Shown: positions 7,353 to 15,033 of the stretch, in pieces
Layout: each line of letters begins with the position of its first letter
Position numbering within the stretch: position 1 is the stretch's first letter
Assembly (NCBI GenBank): GCA_023436685.1
Contig: JAEZIL010000050.1
Location: forward strand, 1-15,033
Source: Bacteroidota bacterium
Lineage (GTDB): Bacteria > Bacteroidota > Bacteroidia > Chitinophagales > Chitinophagaceae
Reading direction: 5' to 3'
DNA: 15,033 nucleotides
Notes under the pieces: model-generated
What the model was told of the DNA's origin: nothing
Databases searched by the model: none
What the model saw: the letters and a program-made list of their open reading frames with translations, nothing else
Program-made: the position numbers and the translations under genes

Positions 7353-8119
7353 TAGACGAGATAAAGAACGAACTATCTAAACTGGAGGAATTGCATCGCA
7401 TCAAAATATTATATGCGGTCGAGTCAGGCAGCAGAGCCTGGGGCTTTGCTTCAATAGATAGTGACTGGGATGTTCGGTTTATCTATGTTCATCATCCTGA
7501 CTGGTATTTATCGATAGAAAAGCACAAAGACAATATCGAATTCATTTTACCCAATGATATAGACTTATCGGGTTGGGAGCTGAAGAAAACCTTGGGTTTA
7601 TTCAAAAAATCAAATCCGCCGCTGCTGGAATGGCTGCGAAGCCCTATTGTATATATGCAGCAGTACGATACTGCCACTTGGGTGCGCGATGCAAGTGCTC
7701 AATTTTTCAGCGCCAAATCCTGCATATACCATTACCTGCATATGGCACAAGGTAACTTGGATGCCTATTTTAAGACCGATGAGGTTCGTCTGAAAAAATA
7801 TTTCTATGTACTTCGCCCCATATTGGCTTGTAGCTGGATAGAGCGCACCGGAGAAATGGCACCAATGGAGTTCGATACCCTGCTGAATGCTGAACCCATC
7901 AGCACAGAATTACGCAAGGCAATAGATGAACTGCTTGAACGCAAAAAAAGTGGCGGTGAGTTGAATACAGGCCACCGCATTACTGTTATAGATGATTTTA
8001 TTGAAGAAAAGATAGCGCATCTGAAAGCTTATCTGCAGCAATATCCTGTTGAACCACAACCAGATGTTGAATTACTCAATTCAATTTTCAGGAATACATT
8101 AAAGCAAGCCTGGAATTGA
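7349..8119 (+). CDS. RlaP-like (Pol-beta/MNT superfamily) nucleotidyltransferase
   Basis: This 256-residue protein has the hallmark of a minimal nucleotidyltransferase: GSRAWGF (27-33), then [10 protein letters not shown] with metal-binding D39 and D41, and a later acidic patch, [12 protein letters not shown] (69-80), that may supply the third carboxylate. The 'GSRAWGF...SDxDVR...DLxGWxLxK...LxEWLxSPIVY' layout matches the COG3541/RlaP family of predicted nucleotidyltransferases. That family has been linked by gene neighbourhood to RNA ligases and RNA repair. The helical C-terminal half (about 105-250) fits the family. Its substrate is unknown; a tRNA or RNA end is a reasonable guess. Its ATG overlaps the miaB stop by 4 nt, implying translational coupling with a tRNA-modification gene. 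No RNA ligase gene is visible in the window. Confidence 0.8.
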   Translation: MIDEIKNELSKLEELHRIKILYAVESGSRAWGFASIDSDWDVRFIYVHHPDWYLSIEKHKDNIEFILPNDIDLSGWELKKTLGLFKKSNPPLLEWLRSPIVYMQQYDTATWVRDASAQFFSAKSCIYHYLHMAQGNLDAYFKTDEVRLKKYFYVLRPILACSWIERTGEMAPMEFDTLLNAEPISTELRKAIDELLERKKSGGELNTGHRITVIDDFIEEKIAHLKAYLQQYPVEPQPDVELLNSIFRNTLKQAWN

Positions 8120-8134
8120 CCCTAATTTTTGAAC

Positions 8135-9394
8135 ATGGATGTACAAAGTATAAAGAACAGATTTGGTATCATTGGCAACTCAGCTACGCTCAATCATGCG
8201 TTGAATACAGCAGCACAAGTGGCCGGTACTGATCTGTCTGTTTTAATAGTAGGTGAAAGTGGCGTGGGTAAAGAGGCCTTCTCAAATATTATACATGCTC
8301 TTTCATCGCGCAAGCACAACCCCTTCATTGCGGTTAACTGTGGTGCTATACCCGAAGGCACTATTGATAGTGAACTATTCGGCCATGAAAAAGGCTCATT
8401 TACCGGTGCTGTAGATAGTCGTAAAGGATATTTTGAAACGGTGAATGGCGGTACCATTTTTCTTGATGAAATTGGCGAAATGCCATTGGGTACACAAGCT
8501 CGCCTATTGCGTGTATTGGAAACCGGCGAATTTATTCGTGTAGGCTCGTCTAAAGTGCAAAAAACAGATGTACGTGTTATTGCAGCTACCAACCGAGACC
8601 TGCTGGAGTATACGCAACAGGGAAAGTTTCGAGAAGATTTGTACTACCGCCTTAGCACTGTACCTATACGCGTACCGGCCCTGCGCGACAGGCCGGAAGA
8701 TATACCACTGCTGTTCAGAAAATTTGCTTCCGATTTTTCAGAACGTTATCGTACTCAATCAGTACAGCTTGATGCCAATGCCCAGCAAATGCTGGTAAGC
8801 TACGGCTGGCCGGGCAACGTACGCGAGCTAAAGAATATTGCAGAACAGATATCTGTGCTTAGTACCGACAAGCAGATAACTGCCGATCATCTGCAACGTT
8901 TTCTTCCACAAGCAAACAGCTCGCGCAGCCTCGCATTGTTACCATCGCCTGCAAGTACACCAATACCATCGCCGTCAAGTAATGAGTTCAGTGGCAATAC
9001 CGAGCGTGAAATATTGTACAAGCTCTTTTTCGATCTTAAAAAAGATATGAACGAGCTGAAGCAAATGATGTTTGAACTGGCCCATGGCGGTTTTACACCC
9101 CAATCTGGCGAGCCAATTATCCCGGCACCATATAGCCAGGGGCTGGGCGAGCCTGCAGTTATTAATCAAAACTATAGCAACAATCAACCCACACCTATTG
9201 TTCTTCATGCCAACGACCATGTAGACCATCATGAAGAAGTTGAGGAATCGCTTATGCTTGCCGACAGGGAAAAAGAGTTTATTATGAAAGCCTTAAAAAA
9301 GCATAAAGGCCGTCGCCGCGATGCTGCTAATGAACTTGGTATCTCCGAACGCACCTTGTATCGTAAAATAAAGGAATACGACATAAACGAATAA
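8135..9394 (+). CDS. Sigma-54-dependent activator, AAA+ plus Fis HTH, no receiver
   Basis: This 419-residue bacterial enhancer-binding protein begins directly with the AAA+ sigma-54 interaction domain (about 11-258). It has Walker A GESGVGKE (40-47), the sigma-54-contact loop as GSFTGA (87-92, canonical GAFTGA), Walker B GGTIFLDEIGE (D111, E112), the Arg-finger segment FREDLYYRLS, and WPGNVREL (225-232). A Ser/Pro-rich linker, a possible coiled coil (REILYKLFFDLKKDMNELKQMMFEL) and a low-complexity stretch follow. A C-terminal Fis-type helix-turn-helix (about 375-417, RRRDAANELGISERTLYRKIKEY) should bind upstream activator sites. There is no N-terminal sensor or receiver domain, so activity may be set by expression or by a partner protein. 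I chose ATG 8135, 15 nt after the previous stop, over an in-frame TTG at 8129. It is followed by the LptE-family gene, an order I recall from many Bacteroidota. Confidence 0.92.
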   Translation: MDVQSIKNRFGIIGNSATLNHALNTAAQVAGTDLSVLIVGESGVGKEAFSNIIHALSSRKHNPFIAVNCGAIPEGTIDSELFGHEKGSFTGAVDSRKGYFETVNGGTIFLDEIGEMPLGTQARLLRVLETGEFIRVGSSKVQKTDVRVIAATNRDLLEYTQQGKFREDLYYRLSTVPIRVPALRDRPEDIPLLFRKFASDFSERYRTQSVQLDANAQQMLVSYGWPGNVRELKNIAEQISVLSTDKQITADHLQRFLPQANSSRSLALLPSPASTPIPSPSSNEFSGNTEREILYKLFFDLKKDMNELKQMMFELAHGGFTPQSGEPIIPAPYSQGLGEPAVINQNYSNNQPTPIVLHANDHVDHHEEVEESLMLADREKEFIMKALKKHKGRRRDAANELGISERTLYRKIKEYDINE

Positions 9395-9451
9395 TAGAAG
9401 CCTCGTATTTAACGTTTAAGGTTTCATTTAAAGGAGTATTTTTACACCCTT

Positions 9452-9949
9452 ATGCGCAAGTACCTTTTGCTACTTCCTATTTTACTGTTATTTGTTGTCG
9501 GTTGTGGTGTATACAGTTTTACAGGGGCCAGCATACAGGGCAAGAACATTAACATACGCGTGCTAGAGAACCGGGCCCGGAATGTGGTGCCAAGCCTTGC
9601 ACCCGCATTAACTACCAAAATACGTAGCCGTATATTATCGCAAACGGGCTTAGCGCCTGTAAATAACGACCAGGCCGACTACGATCTTTCAGGACAGATA
9701 ACCGGTTATGAAGTTACCGTTTCGGGCGTGCAGAATGCCCAAACTGCCTCACAAAACAGGCTTACGATAACCGTTAATATAACATTCGTAAACGCCTTGG
9801 ACAAAAAGGCTAATTTTACCCAATCATTCAGCCGCTTTGCCGATTTTCCAGCAACGCAAACATTGCAAAGTGTAGAAGCCAAGTTGATTGAAGACATTGG
9901 TAATCAACTGGCCGATGATATTTTTAATAAGGCATTTGTAAACTGGTAA
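9452..9949 (+). CDS. lptE: LptE-family outer-membrane lipoprotein
   Basis: This 165-residue lipoprotein has a hydrophobic signal (MRKYLLLLPILLLFVVGC) ending in a lipobox, with C18 as the acylated residue. The start of the mature protein, CGVYSFTGASI, is typical of the Bacteroidota LptE family. The body alternates strands and helices (NINIRVLENRARNVVPSLAP, then YDLSGQITGYEVTVSGV, then a C-terminal helix LIEDIGNQLADDIFNKAFVNW). LptE plugs the LptD barrel that inserts lipopolysaccharide into the outer leaflet of the outer membrane. No lptD gene is in the window. It follows the sigma-54 activator by 57 nt and precedes the TPR-like gene by 7 nt. The AAGGAG at 9431-9436 is 15 nt from the ATG, too far to act as a normal ribosome binding site. 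Confidence 0.87.
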   Translation: MRKYLLLLPILLLFVVGCGVYSFTGASIQGKNINIRVLENRARNVVPSLAPALTTKIRSRILSQTGLAPVNNDQADYDLSGQITGYEVTVSGVQNAQTASQNRLTITVNITFVNALDKKANFTQSFSRFADFPATQTLQSVEAKLIEDIGNQLADDIFNKAFVNW

Positions 9950-9956
9950 CAGTAAT

Positions 9957-11147
9957 ATGAGTATTCCATCCATATCCTACATATCGCAAATGCTGGCCAA
10001 TCCGCAAGCTATTGACAATGCGGAATCAGATCAGCTAAACGATTTAAAGAAAACCTACCCATATTTTATTCCGGGTTATTTTTTAGAAGCAGCCCTTATA
10101 CAACAACAACATCCGTTTTCTGCCAGGGTTGTAGATATCATGCATACTACTAATGCTAACTGGCTGCTATTTCATGAGTTTCTGGAGAAAGTACAAAAAG
10201 CAGATAGTAGCAATATAAATGCTTATACCCAACCTGAAACTACCAAAGCTGGCCCTGTTGAAGAAGTTGAAATACCCGAAGCTTCAGTAATGCAGCTTGC
10301 AGAAGAAGAAAAAACGGTAGAGGAAGATATAATGGCTGAGCTGGCAGCAAAGAAAGCACTCAACCAAGAGACCCAATCAACCGATACTAATACCCTTACT
10401 TCCGATTTTCTTTCGCAGGAACCGGGAATGAGTGATACGGACCTGATATATGAAGACGATTTCGGGCACCTTGTGCCCCTGGAAGAAGATGAACCAATAC
10501 CGTCTTTTTATGAAGAGTCGAAAACAGAAAACCTGGAAATAGCACAGGAAACCTTGCAGGAAGAAACAAATGCACACGAGCATAAACACCCGGAAATAGA
10601 AACGCCAATTATAGCTGCACAAGAAGTGTACGAGGCTGAAATAAATGAAGAGGACGCTAATAAAGAACCTAAAGACGCTTTGATAAAACCCATTTATACC
10701 GAAGACTACTTTCTGCACGAGGGAGTGGAAATATCAAATAATCTTCCTGCTGCCGAAGATCTGATACAGGAAGAGACCGAAGATAAATCGCTGATGGTGA
10801 TGATGAGTTTTGCTGAATGGCTTAACTTTTATAAAACAAAGTCGAAAGCACAGCAGGAGGAGGACAACGATAGAAAGGCACTAAAGACTATGTGGCAGAA
10901 AGAAAAACTAAAGGCTGCATTAGAAGAAGAGAATGATGAAATACCGGAACAAGTATTTGAGATGGCAGTGAACTCAATTACGCAAGACGATGGGCTCGCA
11001 AGCGAGTCGATGGCTGACATATATGTAAAACAAGGAAAATATGATAAAGCTATTGATATGTACCGGAAATTAAGTTTGCGCAATCCTCAAAAAAATACTT
11101 ATTTTGCCCGTAAGATCGAAGAAGTGTTAAAAGAAAAAAATTCATGA
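9957..11147 (+). CDS. Acidic TPR-like protein of unknown function
   Basis: I do not recognise a characterised homologue of this 396-residue protein. Three parts can be seen. The first is a helical N-terminus of about 85 residues containing KKTYPYFIPGYFLEAALI and HTTNANWLLFHEFLEKV. The second is a very acidic, Glu-rich and probably disordered middle (about 95-285; runs such as VEEVEIPE, EEEKTVEEDI, LEEDEPIP). The third is a C-terminal helical part with WLNFYKTKSKAQQEE and one clear tetratricopeptide-like hairpin (about 347-390, MADIYVKQGKYDKAIDMYRKLSLRNP). There is no signal peptide or membrane helix, so it is probably cytoplasmic. It lies between the LptE-type gene (7 nt gap) and secG (ATGA overlap). 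That placement suggests an envelope or secretion-related scaffold role, but this is inference only. Confidence 0.85.
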   Translation: MSIPSISYISQMLANPQAIDNAESDQLNDLKKTYPYFIPGYFLEAALIQQQHPFSARVVDIMHTTNANWLLFHEFLEKVQKADSSNINAYTQPETTKAGPVEEVEIPEASVMQLAEEEKTVEEDIMAELAAKKALNQETQSTDTNTLTSDFLSQEPGMSDTDLIYEDDFGHLVPLEEDEPIPSFYEESKTENLEIAQETLQEETNAHEHKHPEIETPIIAAQEVYEAEINEEDANKEPKDALIKPIYTEDYFLHEGVEISNNLPAAEDLIQEETEDKSLMVMMSFAEWLNFYKTKSKAQQEEDNDRKALKTMWQKEKLKAALEEENDEIPEQVFEMAVNSITQDDGLASESMADIYVKQGKYDKAIDMYRKLSLRNPQKNTYFARKIEEVLKEKNS

Positions 11148-11458
11148 TCACACTAATAACTATTGTAATATTGATAGCTTGCCTTGTATTGGCATTCTTT
11201 GTTTTGGTACAACAACCTAAAGGTGGTGGCCTTGCAGGTACATTTGGCGGCTTAAGCACGCAGGTAATGGGTGTTAAACAATCTACCGATATCATGGAAA
11301 AAGGCACATGGACATCCATGGGTATTATTGCCGGCCTCTGCATTGTGTGTGTTATGTTCTTTGAAACACCACGCGCAGCTAAAGAAACCAGGCAACAGCA
11401 AGGTACCAGCGCTCCTGCCCAGCAGCAACCTGCCCCCGGCGGTGCACAGAAAAAATAG
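11144..11458 (+). CDS. secG: Preprotein translocase subunit SecG
   Basis: This 104-residue inner-membrane protein has the SecG layout. TM helix 1 is at about residues 3-22, the conserved cytoplasmic loop FVLVQQPKGGGLAGTFGG is at about 19-36, TM helix 2 is at about 57-74, and a Gln/Pro/Ala-rich polar tail follows. SecG joins SecY and SecE in the translocon and assists SecA-driven export. The STDIMEKGTW segment before TM2 is of the Bacteroidota type. Its ATG overlaps the stop of the acidic TPR-like gene by 4 nt (ATGA), so the two are probably translationally coupled. A hairpin terminator follows, making this the last gene of the miaB operon. Confidence 0.93.
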   Translation: MITLITIVILIACLVLAFFVLVQQPKGGGLAGTFGGLSTQVMGVKQSTDIMEKGTWTSMGIIAGLCIVCVMFFETPRAAKETRQQQGTSAPAQQQPAPGGAQKK

Positions 11459-11482
11459 GCTTCAAAGTAAATTTTATAATAC

Positions 11483-11516
11483 AATACCTGCTCTGTAAAT
11501 TGGGCAGGTATTTCTT
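11483..11516 (+). terminator. Hairpin terminator or attenuator between secG and mltG
   Basis: AATACCTGCTC (11483-11493) pairs with GGGCAGGTATT (11502-11512): 11 bp with one T-G wobble and an 8-nt loop, followed by TCTT and ATTATAA. It starts 25 nt after the secG stop and ends about 10 nt before the mltG ATG. The tail is only moderately T-rich, so termination may be partial, leaving mltG on read-through or on a promoter within this short gap. Confidence 0.65.
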
Positions 11517-11525
11517 ATTATAACC

Positions 11526-12569
11526 ATGGCTACAAAAGCAAGGAAATCATCGGGTGGCAAACGTATAGCAGTATTCCTGGTAGTTATTGTACTGCTACTT
11601 GTAGCTGGTGGCGCTTTCATGATATTTGGACCAAATACGGGCACATTTACCCAGCCTAAATATTTATTCATTCGCAGCGGTTCCACTTACAGCGATGTAA
11701 AAACACAACTAAAAGAAGGTGGCTATATTACCAGCCTCTTTACTTTCGATATACTGGCACAACGCGCCGGCTACCCTACCCGCGTTAAAGCAGGTAAATA
11801 CAAGATAACTCCGGGCATGAGCAATTACAATTTGGTGCGTATGCTACGGTCGGGCAGGCAAACACCGGTTAAGCTGGTGATAAAAAAACTACGTACAAAG
11901 CAAGATCTGGTAAATATTATCAGCAATAATTTGGAAGCCGATTCCGGTCAGCTAAAACAATTATTTACCGATAACAACTATTGGTCTCAATACAATCTCG
12001 ATACCAACACTGCCATGTGCCTTATAATACCTGATACTTACGAGTTTTATTGGAATACAACAGCCAATAAAGCACTTGAAAAATTGGGTAATTATTATAA
12101 GCAATACTGGACCCCTGAACGAAAGCAAAAAGCAATTGCAAAGAAATTATCGCCGCAACAAAGCATAATCATTGCCTCTATTGTGGAAGAAGAAACCAAC
12201 AAGAACGATGAGAAAGGGAATGTGGCTAGTGTATATATAAACCGGCTGCGCAAAAACATGCGGCTTCAGGCCGACCCTACTGTAAAATTTGCCTTTGGTG
12301 ATTTTACTATACGCCGTATTACGGGTGTACACCTGCAAACACCTTCGCCATACAACACTTACATATACAGTGGCTTGCCCCCCGGCCCTATTTGTACGCC
12401 ATCTAAAAAAACAATGGAAGCAGTTCTAAACGCACCCGAAACACAGTATATATATTTCTGCGCCAGGGAAGATTTCAGTGGATATCACCGCTTTGCCACC
12501 AATTATGCCGACCACATGAAGAACGCCCGGTTGTACCAGCAAGCGCTAAATGCACGCAATATTCACTAG
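11526..12569 (+). CDS. mltG: Endolytic murein transglycosylase MltG
   Basis: This 347-residue member of the YceG/MltG family cleaves nascent peptidoglycan glycan strands at the periplasmic face of the inner membrane, setting chain length. A Lys/Arg-rich N-terminus (MATKARKSSGGKR) precedes a single membrane anchor at about residues 14-34. A LysM-like subdomain follows (about 45-112; FIRSGSTYSDVKTQL, AGKYKITPGMSNYNLVRMLRSG). The catalytic domain contains IPDTYEFYWNT, the catalytic Glu E221 in IIASIVEEETN, VYINRLRKNMRLQADPTVKFA, SPYNTYIYSGLPPGPI and the terminal YHRFATNYADHMKNA. All signature elements are intact. It follows secG but is separated from it by a terminator-like hairpin. Its TAG stop lies within a CTAG shared with the convergent membrane protein gene. 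Confidence 0.95.
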   Translation: MATKARKSSGGKRIAVFLVVIVLLLVAGGAFMIFGPNTGTFTQPKYLFIRSGSTYSDVKTQLKEGGYITSLFTFDILAQRAGYPTRVKAGKYKITPGMSNYNLVRMLRSGRQTPVKLVIKKLRTKQDLVNIISNNLEADSGQLKQLFTDNNYWSQYNLDTNTAMCLIIPDTYEFYWNTTANKALEKLGNYYKQYWTPERKQKAIAKKLSPQQSIIIASIVEEETNKNDEKGNVASVYINRLRKNMRLQADPTVKFAFGDFTIRRITGVHLQTPSPYNTYIYSGLPPGPICTPSKKTMEAVLNAPETQYIYFCAREDFSGYHRFATNYADHMKNARLYQQALNARNIH

Positions 12570-12973
12570 TGTACCGTTTCCGGATTCACCTTGTCAATTT
12601 CTTTTATTTGCTTCTTTCTGTCTTTGCCAAAATAAATGATATAGTATACCAGCAACATCAATAACCCCGACCCAAAAAATGTAGCAGCGTAAATACGTAG
12701 ATCTCTATCAAAAAACTCGCCTAACATCCATACCGAGTTAGCTAATATCCAGAAACAAACAGCAAGGTTATGTACGGCTTCCTGCCTGTCGTGCCGCACG
12801 CGCCAAAGCAGGTAAAACGCTACCGTAACAGTGGGGAATATCATGAAAATGCCTCCGGGCTTCAGTTCCATTGCCCAGCAAAAGTCCTTTATCAGCCATA
12901 AAAAAATGTGTGCATTTTCAATCCACCTGTAGCGGGGATATGCTACAACAGGTTTGATGCTTGGGGTGTTCAT
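12566..12973 (-). CDS. Conserved four-helix membrane protein, function unknown
   Basis: This 135-residue protein has four likely membrane helices at about 20-36, 39-58, 67-87 and 95-115. Conserved-looking aromatic and charged motifs lie at their edges: RWIENAHIFLWLIKDFCWAM, HNLAVCFWILANSVWMLGEFFDRD and YYIIYFGKDRKK. Several charged or polar residues lie close to helices (E19, K29, D30, H68, N69, E86), which suggests a functional core rather than a simple anchor. I recall similar short proteins in other Bacteroidota but know of no assigned function. It is convergent with mltG (4-nt overlap of stop codons). It shares a 165-nt AT-rich divergent region with the GAPDH gene. No convincing promoter was found for it. 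Confidence 0.8.
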   Translation of the reverse strand: MNTPSIKPVVAYPRYRWIENAHIFLWLIKDFCWAMELKPGGIFMIFPTVTVAFYLLWRVRHDRQEAVHNLAVCFWILANSVWMLGEFFDRDLRIYAATFFGSGLLMLLVYYIIYFGKDRKKQIKEIDKVNPETVH

Positions 12974-13087
12974 GCCGCAATATTAAAATTTATTCAGTTT
13001 TTAATCTTTATTTCATTCACAAACCATTAACTACTTATTATTCTTTCGATAATATTTTTATTGTTTTCAATTTTACATTGTCGGTAA

Positions 13088-14152
<1,065 letters not shown>

Positions 14153-14175
14153 ATTTAAAACGCTTACACATATCT

Positions 14176-14206
14176 AAAAAGCCTTTCCTTCAGGAAGGGC
14201 TTTTTT
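14176..14206 (+). terminator. Strong Rho-independent terminator after GAPDH gene
   Basis: AAAAAGCCTTTCC (14176-14188), loop TTCA, and GGAAGGGCTTTTT (14193-14205) form a 13-bp stem with one wobble pair, and the run of T continues to 14206. It lies 24 nt after the GAPDH stop and separates it from pgk. Confidence 0.92.
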
Positions 14207-14265
14207 CTTGGCATTAACTTATTAGTAGCTTATAAAAAGCAATTCGTATTACAAGCTTCATTAAC

Positions 14266-14273
14266 TATTTTTG
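14266..14273 (+). promoter_or_regulatory. Promoter -7 box of pgk
   Basis: TATTTTTG matches TAnnTTTG exactly, 36 nt before the pgk ATG. TTCG at 14243-14246, exactly 19 nt upstream, is one mismatch from the -33 TTTG. Together with the terminator at 14176-14206 this indicates that pgk is transcribed on its own. Confidence 0.6.
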
Positions 14274-14309
14274 TTCGCCTTTAGGCTCCCAAACTCTTTA
14301 TAACATTTT

Positions 14310-15033
14310 ATGAGCAAATTCAACAGTTTCAATTTCGACGGTAAAAAAGCGCTGATACGCGTTGACTTTAACGTACCTATAAAAGAAGGTAAAGTAACCG
14401 ATGATACACGCATCCGCGCGGCATTGCCTACTATAAAAAAAGTATTGGGAGATGGCGGCAGCATAGTGCTAATGAGCCACCTGGGCCGCCCCGCCAAAGA
14501 CATGGAAAAGAAGCCACACCTTACACTGGAAGATTTTTCTTTAAAGCTGGTTGCCGAACACCTTTCTGGCCTGCTGGGTAAGCCTGTTCAATTTGCTACC
14601 GATAGCGTTGGCGAAAATGCAACCCAAAAAGCTGCTAACCTTAAAGCGGGCGAAGTACTGCTGCTGGAAAACCTGCGCTACACCAAAGAAGAAGAAAAGG
14701 GCGACGAAGCTTTTGCCGAAAAATTGGCAAAGTTGGGCGATGTATATGTGAATGATGCTTTTGGTACCGCACACCGCGCGCACGCGTCTACGGCTATCAT
14801 AGCTAAGCATTTTGCTCCTGAGAACCGCATGTTCGGCCTGCTGATGGAAAGCGAGGTAGCTGCTGCTGAAGAAGTATTGCATAACACTAAAAAACCTTTC
14901 ACCGCTATTATAGGTGGTGCTAAGGTATCTGATAAGATACTGATTATAGAGAACCTATTGAATGTGGCTACCGATATAATAATAGGTGGCGGTATGGCGT
15001 ATACTTTCTATAAAGCTCAAGGCTGCCATATTG
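14310..15033 (+). CDS. pgk: Phosphoglycerate kinase (3' end off window)
   Basis: The first 241 residues of phosphoglycerate kinase are present, about 60% of the usual ~395. The enzyme transfers phosphate from 1,3-bisphosphoglycerate to ADP, the step after GAPDH. Visible family motifs are RVDFNVP (17-23), [12 protein letters not shown] (31-42), the 3-phosphoglycerate-binding SHLGRP (56-61), LLLENLRY (117-124), [14 protein letters not shown] (148-161) and GGAKVSDKI (202-210), then GGGMAYTF (227-234) at the start of the nucleotide-binding domain. The frame is open to the window edge with no stop. It is 157 nt downstream of the GAPDH gene but has its own promoter and lies after that gene's terminator. 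Isoleucine is coded mostly by ATA here, in contrast to GAPDH. Confidence 0.96.
   Translation, partial: MSKFNSFNFDGKKALIRVDFNVPIKEGKVTDDTRIRAALPTIKKVLGDGGSIVLMSHLGRPAKDMEKKPHLTLEDFSLKLVAEHLSGLLGKPVQFATDSVGENATQKAANLKAGEVLLLENLRYTKEEEKGDEAFAEKLAKLGDVYVNDAFGTAHRAHASTAIIAKHFAPENRMFGLLMESEVAAAEEVLHNTKKPFTAIIGGAKVSDKILIIENLLNVATDIIIGGGMAYTFYKAQGCHI

Noticed and set aside
8129..8134. TTG start for the sigma-54 activator
   Set aside because: An ATG lies two codons later and is the more likely start.
9431..9436. AAGGAG as a Shine-Dalgarno sequence for the LptE-family gene
   Set aside because: It lies 15 nt before the ATG, beyond the usual 5-9 nt, and other genes here do not use such sites.

Overview
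The window looks like ordinary core chromosome of a Bacteroidota bacterium, most likely near the Chitinophagaceae/Sphingobacteriales. Evidence: several start codons follow a Bacteroidota-type -7 box (TAnnTTTG) at 20-40 nt, Shine-Dalgarno sequences are essentially absent, and one operon has the order miaB - sigma-54-type activator - LptE-type lipoprotein - acidic TPR-like protein - secG, which I recall from this phylum. I see no tRNA, rRNA, CRISPR array, insertion sequence or phage gene. No gene-free stretch exceeds about 170 nt.

Layout. (1) 1-1536: a DUF6249-like membrane protein (minus strand, cut by the window edge) diverges from an ECF sigma factor and its probable membrane-bound, zinc-less anti-sigma factor. 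(2) 1533-2186 (minus): a HAD sugar-phosphate phosphatase of the HxpB/YniC type, whose stop codon overlaps that of the anti-sigma gene. (3) 2320-5783: two consecutive exported M16 metallopeptidase-family proteins. The first carries the zinc site; the second lacks it but carries the Arg/Tyr pair and an extra C-terminal LolA-like domain. They end at a clear terminator. (4) 5928-11458: an apparent six-gene operon of miaB, an RlaP-like nucleotidyltransferase, a receiver-less sigma-54 activator, an LptE-family lipoprotein, an acidic TPR-like protein and secG, with two ATGA overlaps and a terminator-like hairpin at the end. (5) 11526-12569: mltG, ending in a 4-nt stop overlap with a convergent four-helix membrane protein gene (12566-12973, minus). 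(6) 13139-15033: glyceraldehyde-3-phosphate dehydrogenase with a strong terminator, then phosphoglycerate kinase with its own promoter, cut by the right edge.

Taken together the genes serve the cell envelope (peptidases, LPS transport, protein secretion, peptidoglycan), tRNA modification and glycolysis. The least ordinary points are the complementary split of M16 catalytic features between two proteins, the fused LolA-like domain, the palindrome and direct repeats between the phosphatase and peptidase genes, and the translational coupling of an RNA-repair-type nucleotidyltransferase to miaB. I do not see a clearly new multi-gene system.
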